A DNA stretch of 64,000 nt from Bagarius yarrelli (taxonomy: Eukaryota > Chordata > Actinopteri > Siluriformes > Sisoridae), in assembly GCA_005784505.1 (NCBI GenBank), contig VCAZ01000184.1:62001-126000 (forward strand), written 5' to 3'. This document shows positions 1-10,364 of the stretch, in pieces. Positions within the stretch are counted from its first letter, which is position 1; each line of letters starts with the position of its first letter. The position numbers were made by a program, and so were the translations under genes. The notes under the pieces were generated by a model. The model saw only the letters and a program-made list of their open reading frames with translations. It was not told the origin of the DNA and searched no databases.

Positions 1-127
1 AAAATGAAGAAGACAAAAAAAAAGTAATTTAGAGCAATAAGACTTTCACTGTAGTGGGTTTTAGCAATGTTCTTTTCATTTTGACAAGAAGGAATAGTGT
101 AATAGTGACTGTGAATTTGCCCCTGTC

Positions 128-290
128 CATTTGCAGCATTTGGCAGGCGCCTTTATCCAGAGCGACTTACATTTATCTCTTTCATACAACTGAGCAAATA
201 GGGGTTAAGGGCCTTGCTCAGGGGCCCACAGTATTGGCTTGTAGGTGCAAACCCAAAATATTTCTTGTATCAGTTCAAAACCTTAACCAC
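128..290 (-). repeat. tRNA-derived SINE, tail plus body (family A)
   Basis: The plus strand shows the SINE tail (GCATTTGGCAGGCGC, then a near-perfect TTATCCAGAGCGACTTACA), the box TACAACTGAGCAA and the start of the tRNA-related head (CCTTAACCAC). The element therefore reads on the minus strand. The head is degraded and stops at about 290. Two further partial copies follow directly. Confidence 0.85.
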
Positions 291-314
291 ATTTTGTCTG
301 CGTCTCTCTATTTT

Positions 315-447
315 TTCAACAACTGAGCAATTAGGATTAAGGGTCTTGCTTGTGGCCCAACAGTGGCAGCTTGGGAGTGCTGGGAATCGAACCTTGATCA
401 TTCAATTATCAGTTCAACACCTTAACCATAGAGGTACCACTTCCCTA
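315..447 (-). repeat. family A SINE, partial (head and body, tail missing)
   Basis: It begins at the ACTGAGCAATTAGG box. It then reads through the GGGAATCGAACC stretch, which is the complement of the tRNA B box, and ends in the terminal ACCACTTCCC. The tail with the GCGACTTACA motif is absent, so this is a fragment joined to its neighbours. Confidence 0.8.
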
Positions 448-452
448 CTACA

Positions 453-567
453 GGAAATTAAGCGCCTGCCCTAGGAGCCCAACAGTGGCAGCTTGGTGGT
501 GCTGGGATTCGAACCCCAATCTTCCAATCAGCAGTCCAACATCTTAATCAATGAGCTACCACTTCCC
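453..567 (-). repeat. family A SINE, partial (head only)
   Basis: This third consecutive copy shows GGAAATTAAGCGCCTGCCC, GGGATTCGAACCCC (complement of the RNA polymerase III B box) and TGAGCTACCACTTCCC. With its neighbours it makes a three-head array at 128-567, either nested or the result of recombination. Confidence 0.8.
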
Positions 568-654
568 ACATGGATCTGATCTTTACTGGAAAGTTTGTGC
601 TGAATCTCCTCAAAAAATGACTGTTTCTATTGAACAGCATTTGAATCATTTTAT

Positions 655-816
655 TTAACATTTCCGGCACTTGGCAGACGCCCTTACAACTGAGCAATTA
701 GGGATTCAGGACTTTGCTCAGGGGCCCAATGGTGGTGAATTGGTGGTGCTGGGAATCAAACCTCAATCTTCCAAATAGCAGTCCAACACCCTACCCACTT
801 TGCTACCACTTTCCCC
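655..816 (-). repeat. family A SINE with internal deletion
   Basis: The tail GGCACTTGGCAGACGCCC runs straight into TTACAACTGAGCAA, so the TTATCCAGAGCGACT segment is deleted. The remainder reaches TGCTACCACTTTCCC. Confidence 0.8.
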
Positions 817-1570
817 ATTTATTCCCTCATTTTGTCATGTATCTACAGTGGTTTCTTCTTCTGTTTAACAGGGATGTCTTCAGGCTGTTATCGACAATAT
901 TTCCTCCTGATTTTGCAGGATTGGACCAAAATTTAATGTACATAAACTGTTAATTCTTAGTAAAAAATTCCAACAACTCTACTTTAACAGCTTATAGCTC
1001 TTGTTTAGGTTGTTTGTTGTCAAAGGATTAATGTTCAGACTGCCTCTAATGCCTTTGATATTTTGTTGTTTCTCTTGTTGAGAAAATACTAGAACGTCTT
1101 TGTATAAAAGTTGACGATTCTCATTATAGCAAATATAATTAGAAAGGATAATTTGACTAAATTCTGTCACGCAGTATAATTACTCCTGTGGGGAAACGGC
1201 TCGAATTCAAATAGCTCTGGTGATTATACTTCGAGGGATGCGGTGGCTGAGCTATTATTCATGCATATCACAAAGAAACTGAGAACTCAGAGTTATATTC
1301 AACACACACGAATGATAATAAGGAACAGGTAACCTGATTCTAACTGCATGATTATTAAAAATAAATAACTGATATCTTTTGGAGGTCAATTTCTCATATT
1401 ATTAGGTATATCTGTCACGAACAGTCAATTATTAATTAAATATATACAACGAAACCACATGGCCTGTATTTTATTGTAGGTACCTATTTTTCTTAAACTA
1501 GTGGTCATTTAAGTCTGTACTGAAGGGCTGATGTCCTGTAGCCTTTAGCTTTAACTAAAGGCTACAGACA
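817..1570. other. AT-rich stretch, nothing assigned
   Basis: I see no recognised repeat and no coding motif here. Short open frames (for example minus strand 979-1170) have no recognisable domain. Confidence 0.5.
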
Positions 1571-1847
1571 GGGCAGTGGTGGCTTAAACGATCTGGAGAC
1601 CAGGAAGACCCAAGTTCAAGCCCTACCACCGCCAGCTGTTGATCTGAATACCAGAAACACCTGGGTTCAAGCCCCACCACTGGCAAACCAACCACTGTTG
1701 GGTCCTTGAATAAAACTCTTAACGCTTTCTGCTCCAGGGGCGCTGTATCATAGCTGACCCTGCACCCTGACCCCATTTTACTAAAATGGAATTTGCGAAA
1801 AAAGAATTTCACTGTGCTGTAAAAAAATATATTTGACAAATTAAAGG
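1571..1847 (+). repeat. second tRNA-derived SINE (family B) with duplicated head
   Basis: The body is a common fish SINE: TGTTGGGTCCTTGAATAAA, TCCAGGGGCGCTGTATCAT, then GCTGACCCTGCACCCTGACC and GAATTTCACTGTGCTGTA. The tRNA-like head occurs twice in tandem, with B-box-like AAGTTCAAGCCC at about 1613 and GGTTCAAGCCCC at about 1663. Other pieces of this family lie at 15411, 17717 and 33523. Confidence 0.75.
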
Positions 1848-1907
1848 ACCTAAACTAGGTACCTTAACTAGGTAATCAAGATCCTTTTAGCTATACTCAA
1901 AACTTAC

Positions 1908-1970
1908 AGGTAGATGTGTTGAGGTGAGTTGGAGTTAAACTCTGCAGGACACTGATCCTTCAGCTCTCCT
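1908..1970. repeat. half of an Angel-like fish repeat
   Basis: The stretch GTTGGAGTTAAACTCTGCAG plus GACACTGATCCTTCAG matches one arm of the palindromic element at 26462-26627. The other arm is not evident. Confidence 0.45.
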
Positions 1971-2040
1971 GGTTTACAGCTCTGACTGTATCCTTAGTCT
2001 TGAAGTGCAATTTTTAGTAGATACGGTCAAATATTGCATA

Positions 2041-2127
2041 GGGGAAGCACCACCAAGTTACAACACCGCTGCGCCCCTGAGTAAGGCCTTTCAATCCCTA
2101 AATACTTAGTTGTATAAAGGATAAATG
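2041..2127 (+). repeat. family A SINE, body fragment
   Basis: It contains GCACCACCAAGTTACAACACC, a variant of CCCCTGAGCAAGGCCC and CTTAGTTGTATAAAGG. Most of the head and all of the tail are missing. Confidence 0.65.
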
Positions 2128-3711
2128 TTCTTGTTAATTGTTTTATTGTTACATTAAACGTGCCATTATATTTTATATCATTATTTTAGAGAAATAAGTG
2201 ACATGCCCGAATTGTCTTTTCTGTAGGATCCTTAAAGCACCAGGAAGAACTGATATTGAAGTCTGAGAATTTGGACAAATCCATTTCTCCAGCAGTCTCG
2301 CCTTAATCAAACTCGGACCCTCTGTCAGCACTCGCACACAGACACTCACCCTCATCCCCAGCACATCTACTATATATGTTAATGTCATACACTCGTATAT
2401 TTCACACCAGTACGGTTATTTGTTATGGTACTCTACAAAATTTCATTTTAACCCTTGAGCTCTCGTGGGAAATCGCACCTCTAAACATCGCTCTAGGTGT
2501 TAATTATCAATCCGTGTTTTTCACACCTCTGGGGCGAAATATATCCAAACAGACTGGAATTCCATATCAGCAATAAAAAAAAAGCTTTGTCTGTACCATT
2601 TATCAGCAGCTGCTTTCGCTTATGCTGCGCTCAGGTCTTTGGGAGGCGTGTTGCTGGAGGCTGTGGAAATGTGGCTGGAGGTGCGGGTCCCACAACAGCG
2701 CCCTTCACTCCTAATGCAATTTTCTTGTCTGAACGTTCCACTGGACTCCCCGTCCCATGAGTCATTTACAAATCATTCGATTTTAATCATTATAAATGAC
2801 CTTCATCAGAGGCGTCTGTTGCAGCCAGGATGGGGGATTTATACTCCATAGTTTTAGAATATAAAGAACTCCCGCTACGTTACATATGTCTTGGCTCATT
2901 CTCAAGTTCTTTTCTTAGAATTCTTTTCTAGGAATCTTTTAATTAGTTCACGGTTTCTTTTTTTGTTTCTGATGTCTAGTTAAGCTTGAAGTTCATTTAA
3001 TTGGTTTGAGCTGTAGTTGGACTAATTATTTCGAGTAAGCAGGAGGACCAGGAACTACAAATGACACCTAGTCGGATATCATGTTTTTGCTTTGTCATTA
3101 TTGTTTTTGCCATTTAAAAGAATTTAATTTATCCCTTTAAAAAAAAAACTTTATGAGGTCTGCAGAGGCTCGGGTGCTTCCAGCTTGCTTGTTTTTTGTA
3201 ATATGTACTTAAATACTTTTTCATTCATGATCATACAATTTAAAGAAATAAAACTACTTTTATTTTGGTTTTCGCGCAATAAAAAAAAGTTGCACTTTTT
3301 TTAATAAATAAATAAATGTAAAAAAACCGCACAGGATGCACTTTCTCCTTCTAAGGGATCATGTTTTTTCTAAAGCATGTGACAAAATTAATTGTAACTC
3401 AGCGAATACTTGCAGATCAAACGCCTATGTAAAGCTTAAAAGATCTATTGAATAAGGTTATTCACATCATAACAATTAATGGCATGCAAATATATGCAGT
3501 ATCAGTCTTTTACTCTCAGCTCATTAGCTTTAATGTTGACACGCCCACTTGCTATTTGTAAGGTAATAGTTTTAGCGCGTGACACGCAAACAGTAAACAC
3601 CTTTGACCAATAGCGTAATAAAGCATAAATTTTACACATCAGATTCACTGACTTTCCTATTAACTAGATGGATGGCATGCTATACAGATGAGGAAGCTCT
3701 TCAGATGGTAC
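2128..3711. other. unassigned stretch; part of it slightly GC-richer
   Basis: No gene is recognised. A GC-richer part at 2600-2860 holds short frames in several phases, none with a motif. The minus-strand frame at 2173-2388 (71 codons) has no family I recognise. A poly-A/T-rich patch lies at 3260-3330. Confidence 0.4.
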
Positions 3712-3895
3712 TGAAGTGGCAAAGTGATAGCCTAGTGGTTAAGGTGTAGGACTGCTAATCGGAAGCTCAGGGTTCAATTCCCAGCACCACTAAGTTATTG
3801 CTGCTGATCCCCTTAACCATCAGTTGCTCAGATGTATAAATGAAATAAACGTAAGTCGCTCTGGATAAGGGTTTCTGTACTGGATAAATGTACTG
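3712..3895 (+). repeat. family A SINE, near full length
   Basis: The head reads GCCTAGTGGTTAAGGTG with B box GGTTCAATTCC. The body is GCACCACTAAGTTATTGCTG and the tail CGTAAGTCGCTCTGGATAAG. The very end is altered relative to the usual GGCGTCTGCCAAATGCC. Confidence 0.85.
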
Positions 3896-6249
3896 GACAT
3901 CACAGACAAGTTGACTTTTTCTTCAGATTGGTGGTCCTCGGAATGGAACTAATTCTGCAGGTCTCTTATTTATTTTGATGTTAGCAGTGGAGAGTTAGGA
4001 GCCTTGCCCAGGGTCCCCGTAATAGCAGATCAGTTGCACTGAGCCATCACCTTATTTCATTCCCATGTTTTATCTGGTACAGCTCATTCTATTTGATCTC
4101 TTAAGACACAATTAGAACTTTTTCTATACTATGATGTAAGGTTCCATTGAATTGATAGCAGTCCATTATATTTACAGCTACAATATTATTCTGTTCCGAC
4201 ATTCCCTCCTCTTAGACACCAGAACTTTTCCCTAGTAACATCTCTTCTGTAACCCAAAGTAATTTGATAGCAACAGTGTCCCCTGTCCCAACGCAGCCCT
4301 AGCATGATACATCTTCATCTCTACCGACCAATTAGCACCGAGCCCCATTGTCTGCTGCATGCTAATGTGTTTGAATAGATACCAGCTCTCCAGAGCCACA
4401 TGTCCGGTGCAATTATCTTCCCCTTTGCTGTGGGGTGCCTGTTTTATTTTTCCATTCTTCACCAGCTTACATCAGCGTATTGATCTCAGTTGCTATATGT
4501 GATCCCAGTAAAGCTGCCTTGTGTCTCCAGTGTGCCCGCTGCCACCTCCTCGGAGTGTTTTACCAAGCACAACATGCCTTTGGGCTGAAGGTCATCTTGT
4601 TGACTCTCTCAGGGTTTTGTGTGTTTTTAAAGCTGTGCTAGTTCTCTCTGTAGTCCCAAGTTCACTAAATCGCTAATATCAGCTTCTGAGCTGACAGGGT
4701 TATTAGGCACGTTTTCCTAGAAGTCGTCCAAGGTGAGATGGAATAGTAGTTGACCCGTGACCTCCCCAAGCAAAGGCGTATAAATAATGGCCTGTGTCTG
4801 TAAGCCCAACCATTATTTCAGTGTCATAATGAGCAGTGTCGGTATAGCTTTCTAGGCTAAGCTAGCACTCTTTCCTAAAATGGACTCATCTGATATACAG
4901 CAGGCTTTTGAACCATGTGTATGTGTGTGTGTGTGGGTGCAATTCACCAGACAACTTAATATATCTCTAAAATATGACCTGTTGTTCTATGCTTTGAGAT
5001 TGAACCTCTGTTCAAGGTCAAATCTTTACAGCTCAGAAAATGGTTCTTGTCCAGTGACTTACGTATAGTATAACATCTTGCAGTCCTGTTATAACAATTA
5101 TTATTAGCTTTCATTTAAGTCTGGTTTTTAATGTAAATATGGGATTGACTAAATATTACTTAAACAGATGGGGTAATGGTGAATTTTTACATAATTCTGC
5201 CCAGATAGTGTATTAGGTCTATTGAAACTTTATTTTATTAATGCAAACGCTTGTGTTTCAGTAAATTCTTCTACTAAAGAAAATTCTCAGACAAGTCCTA
5301 CGAACCAGCACCGTGTAACGTGTAATGTGACTGAATGTTACTTAAACACATTTAATTTTTCTATTTAATTTGTTTTCTCTAAGTTTGACCTTTGCTTGTT
5401 TTCAACCATGAATTTTAAAGTTTCCCCCACCGTCCATATCTATCAATGTCTTGCCCCACTGTTAGGAAAAATATGGCTCGAAGGGCAATAGTAAAAAGAT
5501 AGCACTTATATCTGACTGCCTTTGGCACCCCTGTGATACTTTCACTTAATCTTGTCTCATCAGTGGTGTTCCTGGGAGTCATGGGAATGCTGTGGTGATG
5601 GTGTGAGTTCACAAATGATCCCCCTCATTATGCTGATGAGCAGGGGGACTGTTCAAAGCCCGGCTGCTCATGGCCACTTTGTCATCCATCCTCTCTTTCT
5701 CTCCAGATGGGCTCGTTCTCCACTGCAATCAGGGATGCACAAAGTGTGAGTTTCAGCCATGATGAATAACGGTTATGTTTAATATGGAATTTAAATATCT
5801 GCGACTGCTAAAATGTACCCGTTTTCCAAATGGAGGGATTATTATTCATTTGGGGTTCACCTTCCTGTCATTAATTAAAAACAAGTCTGGTGTATTAATC
5901 AAACTCAACATGTCCCCAAACAATGGTGGGCCGTCGTTACTACATTTAAAGACAGTGCTAGCTTTTAGCCGAACGACGTCACGTCTGATTCGTAACAAGT
6001 ATTAGCGACATAACATTTACGTTCAGTGACAGCCTACCCTCTGGATCTAGCAACCTGTACAATGCTCCTCCCAGCGTTTGTTGGGAATTTCTGGAGTATA
6101 AAAGTGAAATGAAATAAAAAGTAAATGACAGCTACAGTTATTAACACTGCTGCACCAGATCTTGTTGTGATCTATTTAAAAAGGCACTTTAAAAGGATAC
6201 TGAAGCATCTAATGTTATTAAGCAAAGAAATAATATTGCAGGGTGAATG
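3896..6249. other. largely non-repetitive stretch without a confirmed gene
   Basis: A GC-richer segment at about 4215-4640 has open frames on both strands but no domain, so it may be conserved non-coding DNA. A short TG run lies at 4916-4936. At 5689-5751 there is an acceptor-like pyrimidine tract, 39 nt and a donor-like GTGAGT. The rest is AT-rich and unassigned. Confidence 0.35.
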
Positions 6250-7180
6250 TAATCGGGTAGTGTCTTCGACCGAAATTGCATACTTTCATACTATTTAATA
6301 TACAAAAGGTCATGCAAAGTGATCAGTATGTCCAAATCCTTAGTATGCAAAAAAAAACAGTGTGTGAAAATTTCCTGGATGACCGCCCTGGACACTATTA
6401 TCGCAGCGATGACTTGTCATATTAAAAAATGTCATGAAGATACGACGCAGCAAAGTGGCTTTAAGTACTTTAGAAGAAAACAGAAATGTTAGTTGTGGTT
6501 ACATCAGGGCCGGCCCAGGCTCCGGTGACTCCCTAGGGGAGATTGCGCCCCCCTATTTAACACCCCCCATTCACACACCCTACCACACAAAAATCCAGAA
6601 AATGCAGATTTTTAAACTAATTTATATATATAATATGGTAACTGCATGTGCATGCCTAAGTAATGCATTATGGAGACGCATTATAATCACATCCTGATGT
6701 GGATGCGCATGTTTAAATTAGTCCAACATTACGTTGTCAAATATCATAATTTTTCATTTATGTCAATTTTATTTAGTTCTAGCTGAAAATCAGTACTAAA
6801 ATTTGTTAACTGCCGAAAATATTCTTTTTATATATGGGTGTAGGAGCGCACTATAGTCACAAGAGGGCGCACTTCCAACCCAAAAAAAAATAAAGCTCGT
6901 GCGACGCCCCCCAGTCATTTTGCCCCCTAGGCAACTGCCTATGTTGCCCATGCCAGAGCGTTACATGGCACGATAACATATAACATCAACACAATAAATA
7001 TTATCCAGCTTTAAATTACCATGCTGTTGTGATGACTTATGTCATGTGACAATATAAACATGGCGGATGCAGTAGGTCAAAATTTCATTCATACTACTCA
7101 TAATCATTTTATATAGAACATACAGACAGGCACTATGTTCTAGCTTAAATTTAGTACCTAATCGAGTAGTGTACGGTTCT
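6250..7180. mobile_element. probable foldback DNA element interrupted by a second element
   Basis: The two flanks of the inner element share diverged inverted similarity. GTATGTCC with GAAAATTTCC and GACCGCCCTGG on the left pairs with the complement of CATGGCGGATG, AGGTCAAAATTTC and ATAGAACATAC on the right. Fish genomes carry short non-autonomous elements with similar text. The limits are approximate and the family is not established. Confidence 0.35.
6505..6958. mobile_element. hAT-like non-autonomous element (MITE)
   Basis: The element begins CAGGGCCGGCCCAGG and ends, in complement, CTCTGGCATGGGCA. Near both ends it has the text GCGCCCCCC or GACGCCCCCC and CCCCTAGGC. It is flanked by GGTTACAT (6497-6504) and CGTTACAT (6959-6966), an 8-bp target-site duplication with one mismatch; 8 bp is the length hAT elements produce. 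It has no coding capacity. Confidence 0.6.
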
Positions 7181-7634
7181 AAATGCAGGAACAGTCTGTG
7201 CTAGTTTTCACTATGTCAACTTTAATTAAGTGTAGCATTTAAACAACATCTTTCAATGTCGCTGCATATCTTTTGGAGCTGTATCACACGCTGTATTCTG
7301 GGACATTCAACTTTCATTAGACACGTGTAACATTTAGCTAGGGCCTGCGATACCTCATTAGAGGATCCTTCTAGTTGGTCATCTGTAAGTGGAATACATG
7401 ATTACAGATTTTACGGTCGGCTGATTAAAAGTAGCATGAAAATAATCAGTGTTGCTTTATTGCTATGTTTCTGATTGCTGTCACAAAAGACGATGAAGCA
7501 TCTTAATTGCTCACCAATTTTTAGATTAGACTTTTGATCTTTGTGCATAATGTAATAATGAAATGCGAGTAAACCACTGTGCTATTCTCTAGTTACTCTA
7601 AATCTTAGTGCTTAACTTTGAATTTTAATCAGAT
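7181..7634. other. AT-rich stretch, nothing assigned
   Basis: No repeat family, open frame with a motif, or RNA gene is recognised here. Confidence 0.5.
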
Positions 7635-7826
7635 TACATGTACATTTACGGCATTCGGCAGACTTCCTTATCCAGAGCGACTTACATTTATCCCTTTTTA
7701 TACAACTGAGCAATTGCTGGTTAAGGGACTTGCTCAGGGGTCCAGCATTGGTAGCTTAGCGGTGCTGGGAATTAAACCCTGATTTTTCAATTGGCAGTCC
7801 AACACCTTAACCACTGCACTACCGTC
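7635..7826 (-). repeat. family A SINE, full length
   Basis: The plus strand reads tail to head: TACATTTACGGCATTCGGCA, then TTATCCAGAGCGACTTACA, TACAACTGAGCAATTG, GGGACTTGCTCAGGGG, GCGGTGCTGGGAATTAAACC, and CACCTTAACCACTGCACTAC. It is one of the best preserved minus-strand copies. Confidence 0.9.
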
Positions 7827-8330
7827 TAAGCTTATCAAATCGTTGTATAGCTGTTTACCTCATTGGCCAGTATCAGATAATGTAAACTGATCATAGTCTT
7901 AAAATGACCCATATGTTGAGAAGGAAGCGGGTGAGGAAAAATATTTAATAATAGTTTTATAATGTTGTGGAACAGTGTTTGCTACTTTAGTATAGAGGTT
8001 TGTGTGGATGCGGAACCAAGTGATGGGACTGTGGCGTAAATCCCTTCAGCAAAATCGATTACATATTAACTATTACATATAACATGTTTACATGTAACTG
8101 CTTAAGGTGTGATAGTAGTGACTTATAGATGCCACTTTATGATAGTTTATGACTTTATATGCCAGCTTTATAGTGATTTATTAATGTCATTTTATAGTGG
8201 GACATAATGACTTATAGACGTCACCTTATCGAGTATTAGATATTATAAAATATTGGGAGTAGCAACAGCACAGTATGATGATGCATAAGTGACGCTGACA
8301 ATGAGTTCCAACATAACTGTTCACACTGCA
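7827..8330. other. AT-rich stretch, nothing assigned
   Basis: Imperfect repetitions of GACTTATAG and CACTTTATGATAG type words occur at 8110-8225. No gene or named repeat is recognised. Confidence 0.45.
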
Positions 8331-8649
8331 GGCGGCACGGTGGCTTAGTACTGATGCTTCAAAGCAAGAAGGCCTAGGTTCGATTCCTGGGCAGTGGCCT
8401 TTCGGTCTGAAGTTTGCATGTTCTCCCCGTGTTTGTGTGGGTTTACTCTGTGTACTCCGGTTTCCTCCCATAGTCCAAAAACATGTATGTTAGGTTGATT
8501 GGTGATTTTAAATTGCCCAGAGTGTGTAGCCCTGTGATAGACTGTCCAGGGTGTACCCCTGCCTTTTGCCCTTTCAGAGACGGCTGGGATAGACTCCAGC
8601 AGGTTCCTGTGAAGAAGCGGGTATAGAAGATGAATGAATAAATGTTCAT
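8331..8649 (+). mobile_element. DANA/Mermaid-like SINE with target-site duplication
   Basis: It starts GGCGGCACGGTGGCTTAG and has the tRNA B box GGTTCGATTCC. It continues with the hallmark GAAGTTTGCATGTTCTCCCC and GGTTTCCTCCCATAGTCC, ending GCGGGTATAGAAGATGAATG. It is flanked by ACACTGCA at 8323-8330 and 8650-8657, an intact target-site duplication that fixes both ends. Confidence 0.9.
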
Positions 8650-8657
8650 ACACTGCA

Positions 8658-9635
8658 TGACAAAACATCTGATCTGTGTTGGATTTAATACCACATAGGG
8701 AAAAGGCACAAATCGGAAATGATCAGATTCACACTTTCATGAGAAAACCAGATCTTGTGCATTTCTTTTTTTTTAAAACATATTGGCTTTTCTTGATATC
8801 TGAATTGTTCTTCCAAAAAATCGCTTTTGTGAGCCCTGTAACCCAGTTTGAGTCCCAATACTACTCCCAGTATGACACACGTTATATTGATGGTAGTCTT
8901 TTTTATGGAAATAAAGCATATTTATATATTTCAGAATGCTTGATGATAGATAACCTTCTAACCATGACGCAGATGACACTCGTTCGATCTTATTACCACT
9001 TCTTGTAAGATGGATTCGGCTTGTAACTGGTTAATGATGTGGAATCGACCAAATGGCTGAGAAATGCAAAGCAAAACTCATACACTCCATAATGGATGTA
9101 CATAATGTCGGGTTTCGAAAGGCTAGAAAATCTAAAAAAACAACAATTTTCTCCAGCAGTCAGATGAGCTGCGATAGAATATCGTCGTCATAAAAAAAAA
9201 TAATAATAATAATAATTTTTTCATTGAGGCTCAAAAAAGAAAGGAATAAGAACGCCTATATGACTGTTCATCAGCACTTTATCTATGAACTTTCACCCAA
9301 TTCACCTTGAAGTGACAATGAGAAATGCACTTGGCGTGTACTGCTGGGTTGCACAGGAAGGTTGGCCTTTCATCACTCTTTGTATTTGCTCTGTTCTACA
9401 GCATTGCCTCTAATGACCATAATCGATCATCAGAAAAGCGTGGCACTTCCATAAAGACCTGCAGTGACTTTTACTCTTCCAGATCATTTGCTGCTTGTAG
9501 TTAAATGTTATAATGCAATTAAACCTAAGTGAGAAAAATAGATCAATTCCTACAAATGAATCTACTACAATTCAAATATTTACCTATTTATTCTTTTTTA
9601 TATTCAATCGACTTTTAAATTTAATATTTTTTATA
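8658..9635. other. AT-rich stretch, nothing assigned
   Basis: Short frames on both strands (for example plus strand 8676-9008) show no domain and no biased composition suggesting selection. A short AAT repeat lies at 9200-9220. Confidence 0.45.
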
Positions 9636-9750
9636 CATATGAGCAAGTAAGAGTTAAGGGCCTTGCTGCTGGCAGCTTGGTGGGGCCTGGAATGAAACCT
9701 ACAATATTCTGATTAGCAATCCATCATCTTAACCAACATACTGCCACTTT
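9636..9750 (-). repeat. family A SINE, degraded fragment
   Basis: The plus strand contains TATGAGCAAGTAAGAGTTAA, GGGCCTTGCTGCTGGCAGC, and ATCTTAACCAACATACTGCC. The tail is missing. Confidence 0.65.
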
Positions 9751-9812
9751 TTGTTTTGTTTATTTGTTTTTATTTGTAATTCATTTCATTTATTTCACTT
9801 TATATTTTATCT

Positions 9813-10020
9813 CAAGTCAATTCATTTTTATTTATATACCACTTTTAACAATAGGCATTAAATTACTTCACACAGAATGTAGTAACAGGGAAAAGGTTTG
9901 TCCCTAATGAACAAGCCGGTGGTGACTCCCCGAAATAAAGTAGGAAGAAACCTTGAGAGAAACCAGACTCAAGAAGGAACCCATCCTCATCTGGATGACA
10001 GTGCATGTTGTAGTTAAACG
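9813..10020. repeat. interspersed teleost repeat (family not named)
   Basis: The text ATAATGAGCAAGCC-like CCCTAATGAACAAGCCGGTG, GGAAGAAACCTTGAGAGAAA and GACTCAAGAAGGAACCCATC is a repeat I recognise from many fish genomes. It often precedes a GA-rich tract, as it does here. I cannot name its source element. Confidence 0.55.
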
Positions 10021-10151
10021 CCGCGTATGGTAATAGTGATAAAATGTAATGTAAACTGTAGCCTTGGGTCAGTGGAGCAGAGTGATTTTCAGTCCATCCT
10101 CAAAGCTTGAGAAAAGGAGTAGGAAACTGGCCACTGGTACTACAGGGACAA

Positions 10152-10267
10152 ACCGAGAGAGATAGAGAGAAAGAGAGAGAAAGAGAGAGAAACAGACCGA
10201 CAGACAGACAGAGAGAGAAACAGACAGACAGACAGACAGAGAGAGGGAAAGAAAGAGGGAGAAAGAA

Positions 10268-10298
<31 letters not shown>

Positions 10299-10364
10299 GA
10301 GAGAGAGACAGAGGGTGAAGGAGAAAGAGGGAGAGAGAGAGAAAGCGAGAGAGAGAGAGAGAGA
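10152..10364. repeat. imperfect GA / GACA microsatellite
   Basis: This is an almost pure purine plus strand of GAGA and CAGA words with embedded blocks of (GACA). The 95-codon frame across it is a translation artefact rich in Arg, Glu and Asp. Confidence 0.95.
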
